NCBI RefSeq assembly: GCF_028737325.1
Contig: NZ_JAQZCH010000001.1
Location: 1,408,732 to 1,472,731 of the forward strand
Length of the DNA: 64,000 nucleotides
Direction: 5' to 3'
From: Microbacterium thalli
Lineage (GTDB): Bacteria > Actinomycetota > Actinomycetes > Actinomycetales > Microbacteriaceae
The position numbers were made by a program, and so were the translations under genes. The notes beneath the pieces are model-generated. The model saw nothing but the letters and a program-made list of their open reading frames with translations, searched no databases and was not told the DNA's origin. Positions 19,596 to 28,285 of the stretch are shown here, piece by piece (within the stretch, counting starts at the first letter, position 1; every line of letters starts with the position of its first letter).

Positions 19596-21560
19596 CTACT
19601 TCAGCTGGGCGCTGATCACCGACATCACGGCGGTGTCGGCGAGCGTCGTGGTGTCGCCGACCTCGCGGCCCTCGGCGACATCCCGCAGCAGACGCCGCAT
19701 GATCTTGCCCGAACGCGTCTTGGGAAGCTCGCCGACGATGTAGACGTCGCGCGGACGTGCGATCGGTCCGATCTGCTCGCCGACCCACTGGCGCAGCGAG
19801 GTCGCGAGCCCGTCGGGTTCGTGAGCGTCGAGGTAGCTCTGCTTGATGATCACGAACGCCACCACCGCCTGGCCGGTCGTCTCGTCGGACGCGCCGACGA
19901 CCGCGGCCTCGGCGGTCGCCTCGTGGGCCACGAGGGCCGATTCAATCTCGGTGGTCGACAGGCGATGGCCCGACACGTTCATGACGTCGTCGACGCGGCC
20001 CAGGAGCCAGATGTCGCCGTCGTCGTCGAGGCGGGCGCCGTCGCCGGCGAAGTAGTAGCCGCGATCCTGGAACTTCTCCCAGTAGGTCTCGACGAACCGG
20101 TCGGGGTCACCCCAGATGCCGCGCAGCATGCTCGGCCACGGCTCCGTGATGACCAGAAGGCCGCCGTTGCCCTCGCCGACGCGGTCGCCGTTCTCGTCGA
20201 CGACGTCGATCGAGATGCCCGGCAAGGCCATCTGCGCCGAGCCGGGTTTCGTCTCGGTCACCCCCGGCAGCGCGGAGATCATGATGGCGCCCGTCTCGGT
20301 CTGCCACCACGTGTCGACGATCGGGGCGTTCTTGCCGCCGATGACCTTGCGGTACCACATCCATGCCTCGGGGTTGATGGGTTCGCCCACCGACCCGAGC
20401 AGCCGGATGCTCGACAGGTCGTACTCCGCGGGCACCTGGCGGCCGATCTTCATGAACGATCGGATGGCCGTGGGGGCGGTGTAGTAGATCGTCACCCCGT
20501 ACTTCTGGATGATCTCCCACGACCGTCCCGGGTGCGGGGTGTCGGGCGTTCCCTCGTAGAGCACCTGGGTCGCACCGTTCGCGAGCGGTCCGTAGGTGAC
20601 GTAGCTGTGGCCCGTGACCCATCCGATGTCGGCGGTGCACCAGTAGACGTCCGTCTCGGGGTGCAGGTCGTGGACGACACGGTTCGTGAACGCGGCCTGG
20701 GTCAGATAACCGCCGGAGGTGTGCAGGATGCCCTTGGGCTTCCCGGTCGTGCCCGACGTGTACAGGATGAACAGCGGGTTCTCCGCGGGAAAGGCACGTG
20801 CCTCGTGATCGGCGGATGCCGCCGGCACGACGTCGTGCCACCAGAGGTCGCGGCCCTCGGTCCACTCGACGTCGTTTTCGCCGCGCCGCACGACCAGCAC
20901 GTGCTCGACCGTCAGCTGCGGTCCGGCGCCGCGGTCGGCGAGGGCCTGGTCGACGGCGGGCTTGAGGGGAGAGACCTTGCCCTTGCGGTAGCCGCCGTCG
21001 GCGGTGATCACGAGCTTCGCGCCGGCGTCGTCGATGCGGGTGCGCAGGCTGTCGGCCGAGAAGCCGCCGAAGACGACCGAATGCACCGCGCCGAGGCGGG
21101 CGACGGCGAGCATCGCGGCGACGGCCTCGGGGATCATCGGCATGTAGATCGCGACCCGGTCGCCCTGCTCGATGCCGAGCTCCGTGAGCACGTTCGCGAG
21201 GCGCTTGACCTCGTCGGTCAGCTCGGCGTACGTCACGGCGCGATCGTCGCCGGGCTCGCCCTCCCACAGCAGCGCCACGCGGTCTCCGAGGCCGGCGGCC
21301 ACGTGCCGGTCGAGGCAGTTGTAGGCGACGTTGAGCTCGCCGTCGGCGAACCATTCCGCGAACGGCGGGTTCGACCAGTCGAGCACCTGCGTGAAGGGGG
21401 TGTGCCAGTGCAGCTCGCGTGCCTGATCGGCCCAGAATCCCTCGCGGTCCGCCGCGGCCCGCTCGTACAGCTCGGCGGTGCCGATCGCGGCGGCGGCGAA
21501 GTCGGGCGAGGGGGCGAATCGCCGGGTCTCGGTCAGCAGGTGGTCGATCTTGCTGCTCAT
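19596..21560 (-). CDS. acsA: Acetyl-CoA synthetase
   Basis: Activates acetate with ATP and CoA to acetyl-CoA through an acetyl-AMP intermediate. The 654 residues match the family. Adenylate-forming motifs: ILYTSGTTGKPKGI (phosphate loop, about 264-277), DTWWQTETGA, and the C-terminal PKTRSGKIMRR whose Lys is the catalytic residue usually regulated by acetylation. ATG 21560 has AAAGGAG eight bases upstream; GTG 21566 is a poorer alternative. It converges on the antiporter gene with only six bases between stop codons and no terminator, so read-through antisense RNA is likely. Confidence 0.96.
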   Translation of the reverse strand: MSSKIDHLLTETRRFAPSPDFAAAAIGTAELYERAAADREGFWADQARELHWHTPFTQVLDWSNPPFAEWFADGELNVAYNCLDRHVAAGLGDRVALLWEGEPGDDRAVTYAELTDEVKRLANVLTELGIEQGDRVAIYMPMIPEAVAAMLAVARLGAVHSVVFGGFSADSLRTRIDDAGAKLVITADGGYRKGKVSPLKPAVDQALADRGAGPQLTVEHVLVVRRGENDVEWTEGRDLWWHDVVPAASADHEARAFPAENPLFILYTSGTTGKPKGILHTSGGYLTQAAFTNRVVHDLHPETDVYWCTADIGWVTGHSYVTYGPLANGATQVLYEGTPDTPHPGRSWEIIQKYGVTIYYTAPTAIRSFMKIGRQVPAEYDLSSIRLLGSVGEPINPEAWMWYRKVIGGKNAPIVDTWWQTETGAIMISALPGVTETKPGSAQMALPGISIDVVDENGDRVGEGNGGLLVITEPWPSMLRGIWGDPDRFVETYWEKFQDRGYYFAGDGARLDDDGDIWLLGRVDDVMNVSGHRLSTTEIESALVAHEATAEAAVVGASDETTGQAVVAFVIIKQSYLDAHEPDGLATSLRQWVGEQIGPIARPRDVYIVGELPKTRSGKIMRRLLRDVAEGREVGDTTTLADTAVMSVISAQLK

Positions 21561-21923
21561 GCGCACGCTCCTTTGCGGTCCATGGCGCCGCAGTGCGGCG
21601 TCCGGTCAATCTAGACCGGCGCGGTGCCGGGGGACTACCGCCGATAGTGGGTGGCCAGCCACGGCCGGTCCGGCCCTCGGCGAGTGGCCGGGGTCGGAGG
21701 CGCGGCGTAAGCTGGAGGTGGCTGCGAGTTCTTCGCGCCCGTGGCGCCCCGACCTACCCCCCAAGCGGCGGGTCGTCGCGTGGACGGCATCCCAATCCCC
21801 CAATGTGGGGTGCCGTCCTCCCCCCTCTTCGGACAACCCTCCCCAGCGCCGGGCAGGTGCCGTTCCTCCACTGATCGACGGATGCGGCTCCGCGAGAACG
21901 CCGCCGGTTTCTACCTTCGGGGT
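21561..21923 (+). other. Intergenic region with a hairpin upstream of the tad locus
   Basis: No gene is convincing in these 363 bases. A TAAGCT box (21708-21713) could start a tad-operon transcript near 21720 with a leader of about 200 bases. That leader contains a stem at 21782-21818 (GGACGGCA...TGCCGTCC, extended by a CCC/GGG stretch across one bulged T), directly followed by the C/T-rich run CTCCCCCCTCTTC. The hairpin plus pyrimidine run could act as an attenuator. A second, start-proximal TACCTT box lies at 21912. Confidence 0.45.
21912..21917 (+). promoter_or_regulatory. -10 box TACCTT, possible leaderless start of tadA
   Basis: TACCTT is followed by exactly six bases (CGGGGT) and the ATG at 21924. 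There is no ribosome site. Confidence 0.45.
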
Positions 21924-22967
21924 ATGTCTCAACCCTTCGTCGTCGCTCCCCGTGAGGGCAGCCCTTCCGCCCGCACCGCGGCTGCGCGGGCCGCTTCACC
22001 TGTGGCGGATGCAGCTGGCGGGGCACCCTCCCGACGGCGGCTGCCGGATCATCCTGCGCTCGATGCGCTGCGCCCGCATCTGCTCGATCCCGAGGTCACC
22101 GACGTGTTCGTCAACGGCCGCGGCGGCCTGTTCGTCGACCGGGGCCGGGGCGCCGAGCCTGTCGTCGGGTGGCGCGCGGACGAGTCGGCGGCGCGCGCGC
22201 TGGCGGTCTCGCTGATCTCGCTCGGGGGTCGCCACATCGACGACGCGACACCGTGCGCCGACGTGCGCTGGGAGGGCGGCATCCGGGTGCACGCCGTTCT
22301 CCCGCCGGTGGCGTGCGAGGGTGCTGTCATCTCGATCCGGCTTCCCGCGGGCGACCGGATGACCCTCGACGATCTCGGGCGCCGCGGGATGTTCGACGCC
22401 GCCACGGCGAAGCGCCTGGAGGCGCTGGTGACGGCGCGGACGAACGTCCTCGTGACCGGTGCGACCGGGGCGGGCAAGACGACGCTCCTCGCGGCGCTGC
22501 TGGGGCGCGTCGCGCCCACCGAACGCATCGTGACGATCGAGGATGTCGCCGAGCTCCGACTCGACCACCCTCACCACGTGCGGCTCGAAGCACGGCAGCC
22601 GAACCTCGAGGGTGCGGGCGCGGTGCCGCTGGCCCGGCTCGTCCGCGAGGCGCTGCGCATGCGTCCCGACCGTCTCGTGGTGGGGGAGTGTCGCGGAGAA
22701 GAAGTGCGCGAGCTGCTGACAGCCCTCAACACCGGACACGACGGCGGCGCGGGCACGGTGCATGCGAGCGGTCTGGGTGACGTGCCGGCGCGCCTCGAGG
22801 CGCTCGGTTCGCTCGCCGGACTCGACGATCATGCGGTCGCGCGGCAGGTGGTCAGCGCGATCGGAGCGATCGTGCACGTCGGCCGTGTCGACGGAGCACG
22901 ACGTGTCACCGGGATGGCTCGACCGATTTTGACCGCGGGGCGGCTCGACGTGCAGGAGTTGCGGTGA
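21924..22967 (+). CDS. tadA: TadA/CpaF-type secretion ATPase
   Basis: A 347-residue hexameric ATPase of the VirB11/GspE family that powers Flp/Tad pilus assembly or Tad-type secretion at the cytoplasmic membrane. Walker A is GATGAGKTT (about residues 178-186); the Asp box is TIEDVAELRL; Walker B is RPDRLVVGECRG; the His box is TGHDGGAGTVHA. It is shorter than many CpaF proteins because the N-terminal region before the ATPase core is only about 45 residues. Its stop overlaps the GTG of the next gene by four bases. It is first of a compact five-gene Tad set. Confidence 0.92.
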   Translation: MSQPFVVAPREGSPSARTAAARAASPVADAAGGAPSRRRLPDHPALDALRPHLLDPEVTDVFVNGRGGLFVDRGRGAEPVVGWRADESAARALAVSLISLGGRHIDDATPCADVRWEGGIRVHAVLPPVACEGAVISIRLPAGDRMTLDDLGRRGMFDAATAKRLEALVTARTNVLVTGATGAGKTTLLAALLGRVAPTERIVTIEDVAELRLDHPHHVRLEARQPNLEGAGAVPLARLVREALRMRPDRLVVGECRGEEVRELLTALNTGHDGGAGTVHASGLGDVPARLEALGSLAGLDDHAVARQVVSAIGAIVHVGRVDGARRVTGMARPILTAGRLDVQELR

Positions 22968-23857
22968 GGCCACTGCGACGACGGACGACGGATGCCGCTG
23001 CCGCGACGGCGTCATCGGTCGCGCCCACCCTGCGGCGCCTCGCGGTCCTGCTCGAAGCCGGCGTCGCACCGGACCTCGCGTGGCAGCACCTGGCGGCCGC
23101 CGGTGACGCCGCAGCCGTCGGCGTGTGCGCCGGCCGGACGTCCGGCAGCGACCTGGTCGACGCGATCGGGGCGTCGGGCGGGGCCTGGCGCGACGCCGCC
23201 GCGGCATGGCAGGTCGCCGCCGTCGTCGGCGCGCCGCTCGCACGCACGCTCCGGAGCATCGCAGCAGCCCTGAGCGAAGCCGAGCAGACACGCGACGACG
23301 TTCGTGTCGCGCTCGCCGAACCGGCCGCGACCGCCCGCTTGGTCAGCTGGCTTCCCCTCGTCGCGGTCGTCCTCGCGCTCGTCCTCGGCTTCGACATCGT
23401 CGCCACCGTGACTCACCCGATCGGTGCTGTCTGCCTCGCCGCCGGCGCGTTCCTCATGGCTGCGGCGCACGTATGGACGCGGCGGCTCGTGGCGCGGGCG
23501 CAACCCGATGCGACCGTCGCGGGGCTGACGTCGGAGATGCTTGCCATCGCCCTCTCGGGCGGCGTCTCGATCGCGCGCGCCGAGCAGGTGCTGGCATCGG
23601 TCGACACCGAGCCCACCCCGGCCGACCGCGAGGTGCTCGAGCTCTCGCGCACCGCCGGAGCGCCGGCTGTCGAGCTGCTGCGCGCCACCGCCGATCTCGA
23701 GCGGCATCGCGCCCGCGTCGACGGGCGCTTGCGCGCGGCGCGCCTCTCGTCGCGACTGCTGATACCGCTCGGTGTCTGCACGCTGCCGGCCTTCCTGCTC
23801 ATCGGCGTCGCCCCGATGCTGCTCAGCGTGCTCGCGAGCACCCCTGTGACGCTGTGA
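22964..23857 (+). CDS. Type II secretion system F-domain protein (TadB/TadC-like)
   Basis: A 297-residue polytopic inner-membrane platform protein. Hydrophobic segments appear near residues 125-170 (VSWLPLVAVVLALVLGFDIV, then HPIGAVCLAAGAFLMAA) and at the C-terminus (LLIPLGVCTLPAFLLIGVAPMLLSVLA), the usual T2SSF topology. Most Tad loci encode two such proteins, TadB and TadC; only one is present here. The GTG start overlaps the tadA stop. The N-terminal half contains an F-domain-like helical bundle (LAVLLEAGVAPDLAWQHL). Confidence 0.82.
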   Translation: MRPLRRRTTDAAAATASSVAPTLRRLAVLLEAGVAPDLAWQHLAAAGDAAAVGVCAGRTSGSDLVDAIGASGGAWRDAAAAWQVAAVVGAPLARTLRSIAAALSEAEQTRDDVRVALAEPAATARLVSWLPLVAVVLALVLGFDIVATVTHPIGAVCLAAGAFLMAAAHVWTRRLVARAQPDATVAGLTSEMLAIALSGGVSIARAEQVLASVDTEPTPADREVLELSRTAGAPAVELLRATADLERHRARVDGRLRAARLSSRLLIPLGVCTLPAFLLIGVAPMLLSVLASTPVTL

Positions 23858-23928
23858 CGCTGTGACGCCCGCCGCCGAGCTACCCAGCCGTGCCCGACCC
23901 ACCACCCATCCAGAGAAACGGAGCGATC

Positions 23929-24129
23929 ATGACACCCCACCTCCCGCGCCTCACCCGTGCACGCGCCGCGCGCCTGTTCGCCGACGAGTCCGGCGCCGCC
24001 ACGGCCGAGTACGCCATCGCCACCATGGCGGCCGTGGCCTTCGCCGGCTTGCTGGTGATCATCATGCGCAGCGACGAAGTCCGCGGCATCCTCACCGACC
24101 TGGTGCGCCGCGCGCTCACCGTGCAATGA
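23929..24129 (+). CDS. DUF4244 protein, Flp-pilin-like subunit
   Basis: A 66-residue protein with a basic N-terminus, the sequence DESGAATAEYAI, then one hydrophobic helix (ATMAAVAFAGLLVIIM). This G-x-x-x-A-E-Y layout followed by a hydrophobic stretch is the prepilin pattern: cleavage would follow a Gly before the Glu/Tyr pair, and the helix would pack in a pilus core. DUF4244 is found at this position in actinobacterial Tad loci (Rv3656c in M. tuberculosis). ATG 23929 has GGAG five bases upstream. No prepilin peptidase is nearby, so processing would rely on an enzyme encoded elsewhere. Confidence 0.82.
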   Translation: MTPHLPRLTRARAARLFADESGAATAEYAIATMAAVAFAGLLVIIMRSDEVRGILTDLVRRALTVQ

Positions 24130-24467
24130 GCATTCGCCGTGACGAGCGCGGCTCGGCGACCGCCGAGTTCGCCATCGTCGTGCCCGCGGCGCTGCTGGTC
24201 GTGCTGCTCGCCGTCGCCTCGCTGGCGGCGGCGGGCACGCAGGTCCGGCTCGAGCATGCGGCGGCGCAGGCGGCCCGGCTCGCCGCGCGGGGAGAGGATG
24301 CCGCCCGCGCGCACGCCACCGTCACCGCGGCGGTTCCCGGTGCGTCGCTCTCGCTCGGCGACGATGGTGACCTCGTATGCGCCGCCGTCTCGGCCGACCA
24401 CGGCGTGCCGTTGCCGCTGCCGCCCCTGCGGGCTCGCGCCTGCGCTCTCGCCGGAGACCTGTCGTGA
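24126..24467 (+). CDS. TadE-like pseudopilin
   Basis: A 113-residue protein with a short basic N-terminus, ERGSATAEFAIVVPAALLVVLLAVASLAAAG (TadE motif plus transmembrane helix, about residues 8-38), and an extracytoplasmic domain of about 70 residues with two cysteines (DLVCAAV and RARACAL) that could form a disulfide. TadE proteins are minor pilins of Tad systems. The ATG overlaps the DUF4244 stop (ATGA), so translation is coupled. The corresponding M. tuberculosis gene is Rv3655c. Confidence 0.85.
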   Translation: MSIRRDERGSATAEFAIVVPAALLVVLLAVASLAAAGTQVRLEHAAAQAARLAARGEDAARAHATVTAAVPGASLSLGDDGDLVCAAVSADHGVPLPLPPLRARACALAGDLS

Positions 24468-24781
24468 CGGGCGCGGCCGTCGCCGCCGGCGTGCTCGTCG
24501 TGACGGCGACCCTCGCCGCCGGGTGCGCCGCCGTCGGCGGGGCGGCCATCCGCTCGGCGCAGGTCACCGCCACAGCCGACAGTGCGGCGCTGGCTGCGGC
24601 GGACGCGGCGGTCGGGATCGTCGGGGGAGCGCCGTGCGAGCGAGCCGCGCAGGTCGTCGCGAGTGCGCGGCTCGACCTGGCTTCCTGCGAGGTGGCGGGC
24701 GTCGTCGCCACGGTCGAGGTGGCGGGCTCGGCGGGTGTATTCCGCGTGCAGGCGCGCGCCCGCGCGGGGCCTCCGGCTTGA
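24464..24781 (+). CDS. Rv3654c-like secreted/membrane pilus-locus protein
   Basis: A 105-residue protein starting GTG 24464, which overlaps the TadE stop (GTGA). It opens with a hydrophobic segment (GAAVAAGVLVVTATLAAGCAAVGGAA), then an Ala-rich region (TATADSAALAAADAAVG) typical of the TadG/Rv3654c group, and has two cysteines further on (PCERAA, ASCEVA). The function is unknown; position and pattern place it as the last gene of the Tad set. The early Cys lies in GCAAVGG, but the segment does not read as a clear lipobox. Confidence 0.72.
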   Translation: MTGAAVAAGVLVVTATLAAGCAAVGGAAIRSAQVTATADSAALAAADAAVGIVGGAPCERAAQVVASARLDLASCEVAGVVATVEVAGSAGVFRVQARARAGPPA

Positions 24782-24840
24782 TATGCCCGCCGGAGGATAC
24801 GGGCGTTCCGCTCCCAGCGTCTTACCCCGTGTGGCGCGTG

Positions 24841-24846
24841 TATGGT
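24841..24846 (+). promoter_or_regulatory. -10 box TATGGT of topA
   Basis: TATGGT lies 23 bases upstream of the topA GTG, with GAAAGGAAG between as a ribosome site. No good -35 box is visible. Confidence 0.4.
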
Positions 24847-24869
24847 TTGCGTCGGAGAAAGGAAGACTC

Positions 24870-27566
24870 GTGGCAGGCGGCAAGAAACTCGTCATCGTCG
24901 AGTCCCCGACCAAGATGAAGTCGATCCAGGGGTACCTGGGCGACGAGTACGAAGTGCTCAGCTCGGTCGGGCACATCCGGGACCTCGCTAAGAAAGAGGA
25001 CATCCCGGCCGACAAGAAGCAGGCGTACGGCAAGTACTCCATCGACGTCGAGAACGGCTTCGATGCGTACTACGTGGTCAGCGACCGCAAGACAAAAACG
25101 GTCGCCGAGCTCAAGCGCGCCCTGAAGGGCGCCGACGAGGTCCTGCTCGCCACCGATGAAGACCGCGAAGGCGAAGCCATCGCGTGGCATCTTCTCGAGG
25201 TCCTCAAGCCCAAGGTGCCCGTGCGGCGCATGGTCTTCCACGAGATCACCAAGGACGCCATCCGAGCGGCCGCCGACAACACGCGCGAACTCGACATCGC
25301 GCTCGTCAACGCGCAGGAGACCCGGCGTGTGCTCGACCGCCTCTACGGGTGGGACGTCTCTCCCGTGCTGTGGCGCAAGGTCGGTTCCGGCCGTGACGGT
25401 CAGGCGCTCAGCGCCGGTCGCGTGCAGTCCGCCGCCACCCGCATGGTCGTCGAGCGTGAACGCGAGCGCATGGCCTTCGTATCGGCGTCGTACTGGGACA
25501 TCGAGGCGCACGCCGCGAAGGAGGGCAGCTCGTTCTCGACGCGTCTCGCGCGGCTCGACGGTGCGCCCCTCGCGCGCGGCACCGACTTCGACGACACCGG
25601 CTCGCTCAAGAAGGCCGTCGTCGTGCTCACCGAGACCGAAGCGCGCGCGCTCGCCGCCGGTATCGAGAAGGCCGCTCACGCCGCCGTCACCGCCGTCGAG
25701 GCGAAGCCGGGAACGCGCAGCCCGAAGCCGCCGTTCACGACCTCGACGATGCAGCAGGAAGCCGGCCGCAAGCTCTCGATGAGCGCGAAGCACGCCATGA
25801 GCGTCGCTCAGCGTCTCTACGAGAAGGGCTACATCACCTATATGCGAACCGACTCGACCGCGCTGTCGGCGCAGGCCGTGTCGGCGGCGCGCACGCAGGC
25901 GGTCGCGCTGTACGGCGACCGCGCCGTGCCGGCGAGCCCGCGCTCGTACCGCAACAACGCGAAGAACGCGCAGGAGGCCCACGAGGCCATCCGCCCGTCG
26001 GGCGAGGAGTTCCGCACGCCGGCCTCCGTCGCCTCCGGCCTCGACCGCGACGAGCAGCGCCTCTACGACCTCATCTGGAAGCGCACCGTCGCCAGCCAGA
26101 TGTCGGACGCGAAGTACGAGACCACCACCGTCACCCTCGAGGTCGACGCCGACGGCAAGCGTGCTGCGTTCACGGCATCCGGCACGGTGTACACCTTCAA
26201 GGGCTTCCTCGAGGCGTACGAAGAGGGCAACGACGAGAAGCGCGGTGACAGCGACCGCTCCGCAGACCAGTCGCTGCCGCCCGTCACCGTCGGCGACACT
26301 CTGACGCTGTCGGATGTCGAACCGAAGGGCCACGCGACCAGCCCCAAGCCCCGCTACACCGAGGCGAGCCTCGTGAAGGCGCTCGAAGAGCGCGGCATCG
26401 GCCGTCCGTCGACGTTCGCGAGCATCATCGACGTCATCCTCGAGCGCGGTTACGTCACCAAGCGCGGACAGGCCCTGGTGCCGAGTTGGCTCTCCTTCAG
26501 CGTGGTCCGTCTGCTCGAGCAGCACTTCGCCGACCTCGTCGACTACGACTTCACGGCGGCGCTCGAGGACGACCTCGACGCGATCGCGCGCGGCGAGCAG
26601 GAGCGCGAGGCCTGGCTGAAGGAGTTCTACTTCGGCTCCGACAACCACGTGGGCCTTCGCAACATCGTCGAGAACCTCGGTGACATCGACGCGCGCGAGC
26701 TCAACGCCACGCCCATCGGCGATGTCGCGACCCTGCGGTTCGGCAAGTACGGCCCGTACCTCGACGTTCCGGTCGGCGACGGCGAGACGCGCATCGTCAA
26801 CGTCCCCGACGACCTCGCACCCGACGAGCTGACGCCCGAGAAGGCGCGGGAGCTCATCGAGGCCCCCGTCGCGGGGGACCGCGTGCTGGGCGAGAACCCC
26901 GAGAACGGCAAGCTCATCGCGGTCAAGGACGGTCGTTTCGGACCCTACGTCCAAGAGCTCGAGCCCGAGCCGGAAGAGACCGTCGACGAGGCGACCGGCG
27001 AGGTCGCACCGGCGAAGAAGAAGACGACGAAGAAGAAGGAAGCGGCCCCCAAGCCGCGCACGGCGTCGCTCTTCAAGTCGATGAGCGTCGAGACGGTCGA
27101 CCTCGATCAGGCCCTCAAGCTGCTGTCGCTGCCGCGCGTCGTGGGCGTCGACCCCGAGACGGGCGCCGAGATCACGGCGCAGAACGGCCGCTACGGTCCC
27201 TACCTGAAGAAGGGCACCGATTCGCGCACGCTCGCCAGCGAGCAGCAGTTGTTCGACATCACGCTCGAGGAGGCCCTGGCCGTCTACGCGCAGCCGAAGT
27301 ACGGCGCCCGTGCGGCGTCGAGTGCGCTCAAGGAGTTCGAGGCCGATCCGACCAGCGGCAAGCCGATCAAGCTGAAGGACGGCCGCTTCGGTCCCTACGT
27401 CACCGACGGTGAGACCAACGCGACCATTCCCCGCGGTGAGAACGCTGAAGAGGTCACCTTCGAGCGGGCGGTGCAGCTGCTGGCCGACAAGCGTGCCAAG
27501 GGGCCGGCGCCCAAGCGCACCCGCAAGACGACCACGACCCGCAAGCCCGCGGCGAAGAAGAAGTGA
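24870..27566 (+). CDS. topA: DNA topoisomerase I
   Basis: Type IA topoisomerase that relaxes negative supercoils through a 5'-phosphotyrosine link. The 898 residues start at GTG 24870, preceded by AAAGGAAG; upstream in-frame sequence belongs to the Tad region. The TOPRIM domain comes first (KKLVIVESPTK, then TDEDREGEAI), and the catalytic Tyr324 lies in ITYMRTDS. There are no C-terminal zinc fingers. Instead several repeats with the pattern K-x-G-R-F/Y-G-P-Y-V/L occur (FGKYGPYL, DGRFGPYV, NGRYGPYL, DGRFGPYV), ending in a Lys-rich tail, as in other actinobacterial enzymes where these repeats and lysines increase processivity. tmk follows with a four-base overlap. Confidence 0.97.
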   Translation: MAGGKKLVIVESPTKMKSIQGYLGDEYEVLSSVGHIRDLAKKEDIPADKKQAYGKYSIDVENGFDAYYVVSDRKTKTVAELKRALKGADEVLLATDEDREGEAIAWHLLEVLKPKVPVRRMVFHEITKDAIRAAADNTRELDIALVNAQETRRVLDRLYGWDVSPVLWRKVGSGRDGQALSAGRVQSAATRMVVERERERMAFVSASYWDIEAHAAKEGSSFSTRLARLDGAPLARGTDFDDTGSLKKAVVVLTETEARALAAGIEKAAHAAVTAVEAKPGTRSPKPPFTTSTMQQEAGRKLSMSAKHAMSVAQRLYEKGYITYMRTDSTALSAQAVSAARTQAVALYGDRAVPASPRSYRNNAKNAQEAHEAIRPSGEEFRTPASVASGLDRDEQRLYDLIWKRTVASQMSDAKYETTTVTLEVDADGKRAAFTASGTVYTFKGFLEAYEEGNDEKRGDSDRSADQSLPPVTVGDTLTLSDVEPKGHATSPKPRYTEASLVKALEERGIGRPSTFASIIDVILERGYVTKRGQALVPSWLSFSVVRLLEQHFADLVDYDFTAALEDDLDAIARGEQEREAWLKEFYFGSDNHVGLRNIVENLGDIDARELNATPIGDVATLRFGKYGPYLDVPVGDGETRIVNVPDDLAPDELTPEKARELIEAPVAGDRVLGENPENGKLIAVKDGRFGPYVQELEPEPEETVDEATGEVAPAKKKTTKKKEAAPKPRTASLFKSMSVETVDLDQALKLLSLPRVVGVDPETGAEITAQNGRYGPYLKKGTDSRTLASEQQLFDITLEEALAVYAQPKYGARAASSALKEFEADPTSGKPIKLKDGRFGPYVTDGETNATIPRGENAEEVTFERAVQLLADKRAKGPAPKRTRKTTTTRKPAAKKK

Positions 27567-28213
27567 CGGCAGCCGCGACCCGCGGGCTGTGGGTCACGCT
27601 CGAGGGCGGTGACGGGGCGGGCAAGACCACTCAGGCCGCCGCGCTCGAGTCGTGGCTGCGGCAGGCGGGGCGCGCTGTCGTGCGCACGAGAGAGCCCGGT
27701 GGAAGCGACGTGGGTGTGCTCATCCGCGACATCGTGCTGCATCACCGCGGTGACATCTCCCCGCGGGCCGAGGCGCTGCTGTACGCCGCCGACCGCGCCC
27801 ACCACGTCGAGACGGTCGTCCGGCCCGCCCTCGCGCGCGGCGACGTGGTCATCCAGGACCGCTACCTCGATTCGTCCGTCGCCTATCAGGGCGCCGGACG
27901 CGTGCTCGATGCGCACGAGGTGCGCGAGCTGTCGCTGTGGGCCGCCGAGGGAGCGCTGCCCGACCTGACGGTGCTGCTCGACCTCGACCCCCGTGCGGCA
28001 CGCGAGCGGCTCGACGCCGCCGACAAGCCGTTCGACCGGCTCGAAGCCGAGAAGTCCGAGTTCCACGAGCGGGTGCGGGCAGCCTTCCTCCGGCTCGCCG
28101 CCGCCGAACCCGAGCGGTTCCTCGTCGTCGACGCGACCCGCCCGCCCCTCGATATCGCGACCGAGATCCGCGAGCGGGCCGAGCGCGTGCTCCACGCCTC
28201 CTCCCCAAGCTGA
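27563..28213 (+). CDS. tmk: Thymidylate kinase
   Basis: Phosphorylates dTMP to dTDP with ATP, an essential step for DNA synthesis from both de novo and salvage routes. The 216 residues show P-loop GGDGAGKTT, the EPGG segment after strand 2 (TREPGGS), DRYLDSSVAYQGAGR (DRY motif and lid-side Gln), and a basic C-terminal region. GTG 27563 overlaps the topA stop codon by four bases. It pairs functionally with thymidine kinase at 9715. The topA-tmk-holB order also occurs in other actinobacteria. Confidence 0.94.
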   Translation: MTAAATRGLWVTLEGGDGAGKTTQAAALESWLRQAGRAVVRTREPGGSDVGVLIRDIVLHHRGDISPRAEALLYAADRAHHVETVVRPALARGDVVIQDRYLDSSVAYQGAGRVLDAHEVRELSLWAAEGALPDLTVLLDLDPRAARERLDAADKPFDRLEAEKSEFHERVRAAFLRLAAAEPERFLVVDATRPPLDIATEIRERAERVLHASSPS

Positions 28214-28273
28214 ACCCCGCCGGATCCCCAGCCGTGCGCCCTGATGCGTGCGGGCGAGGTCGGGGGCTCCCCG

Positions 28274-28279
28274 TAGGCT
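28274..28279 (+). promoter_or_regulatory. -10 box TAGGCT, leaderless start of holB
   Basis: TAGGCT is followed by six bases (GGACCC) and the ATG at 28286. It suggests an additional internal promoter within the topA-tmk-holB cluster. Confidence 0.5.
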
Positions 28280-28285
28280 GGACCC

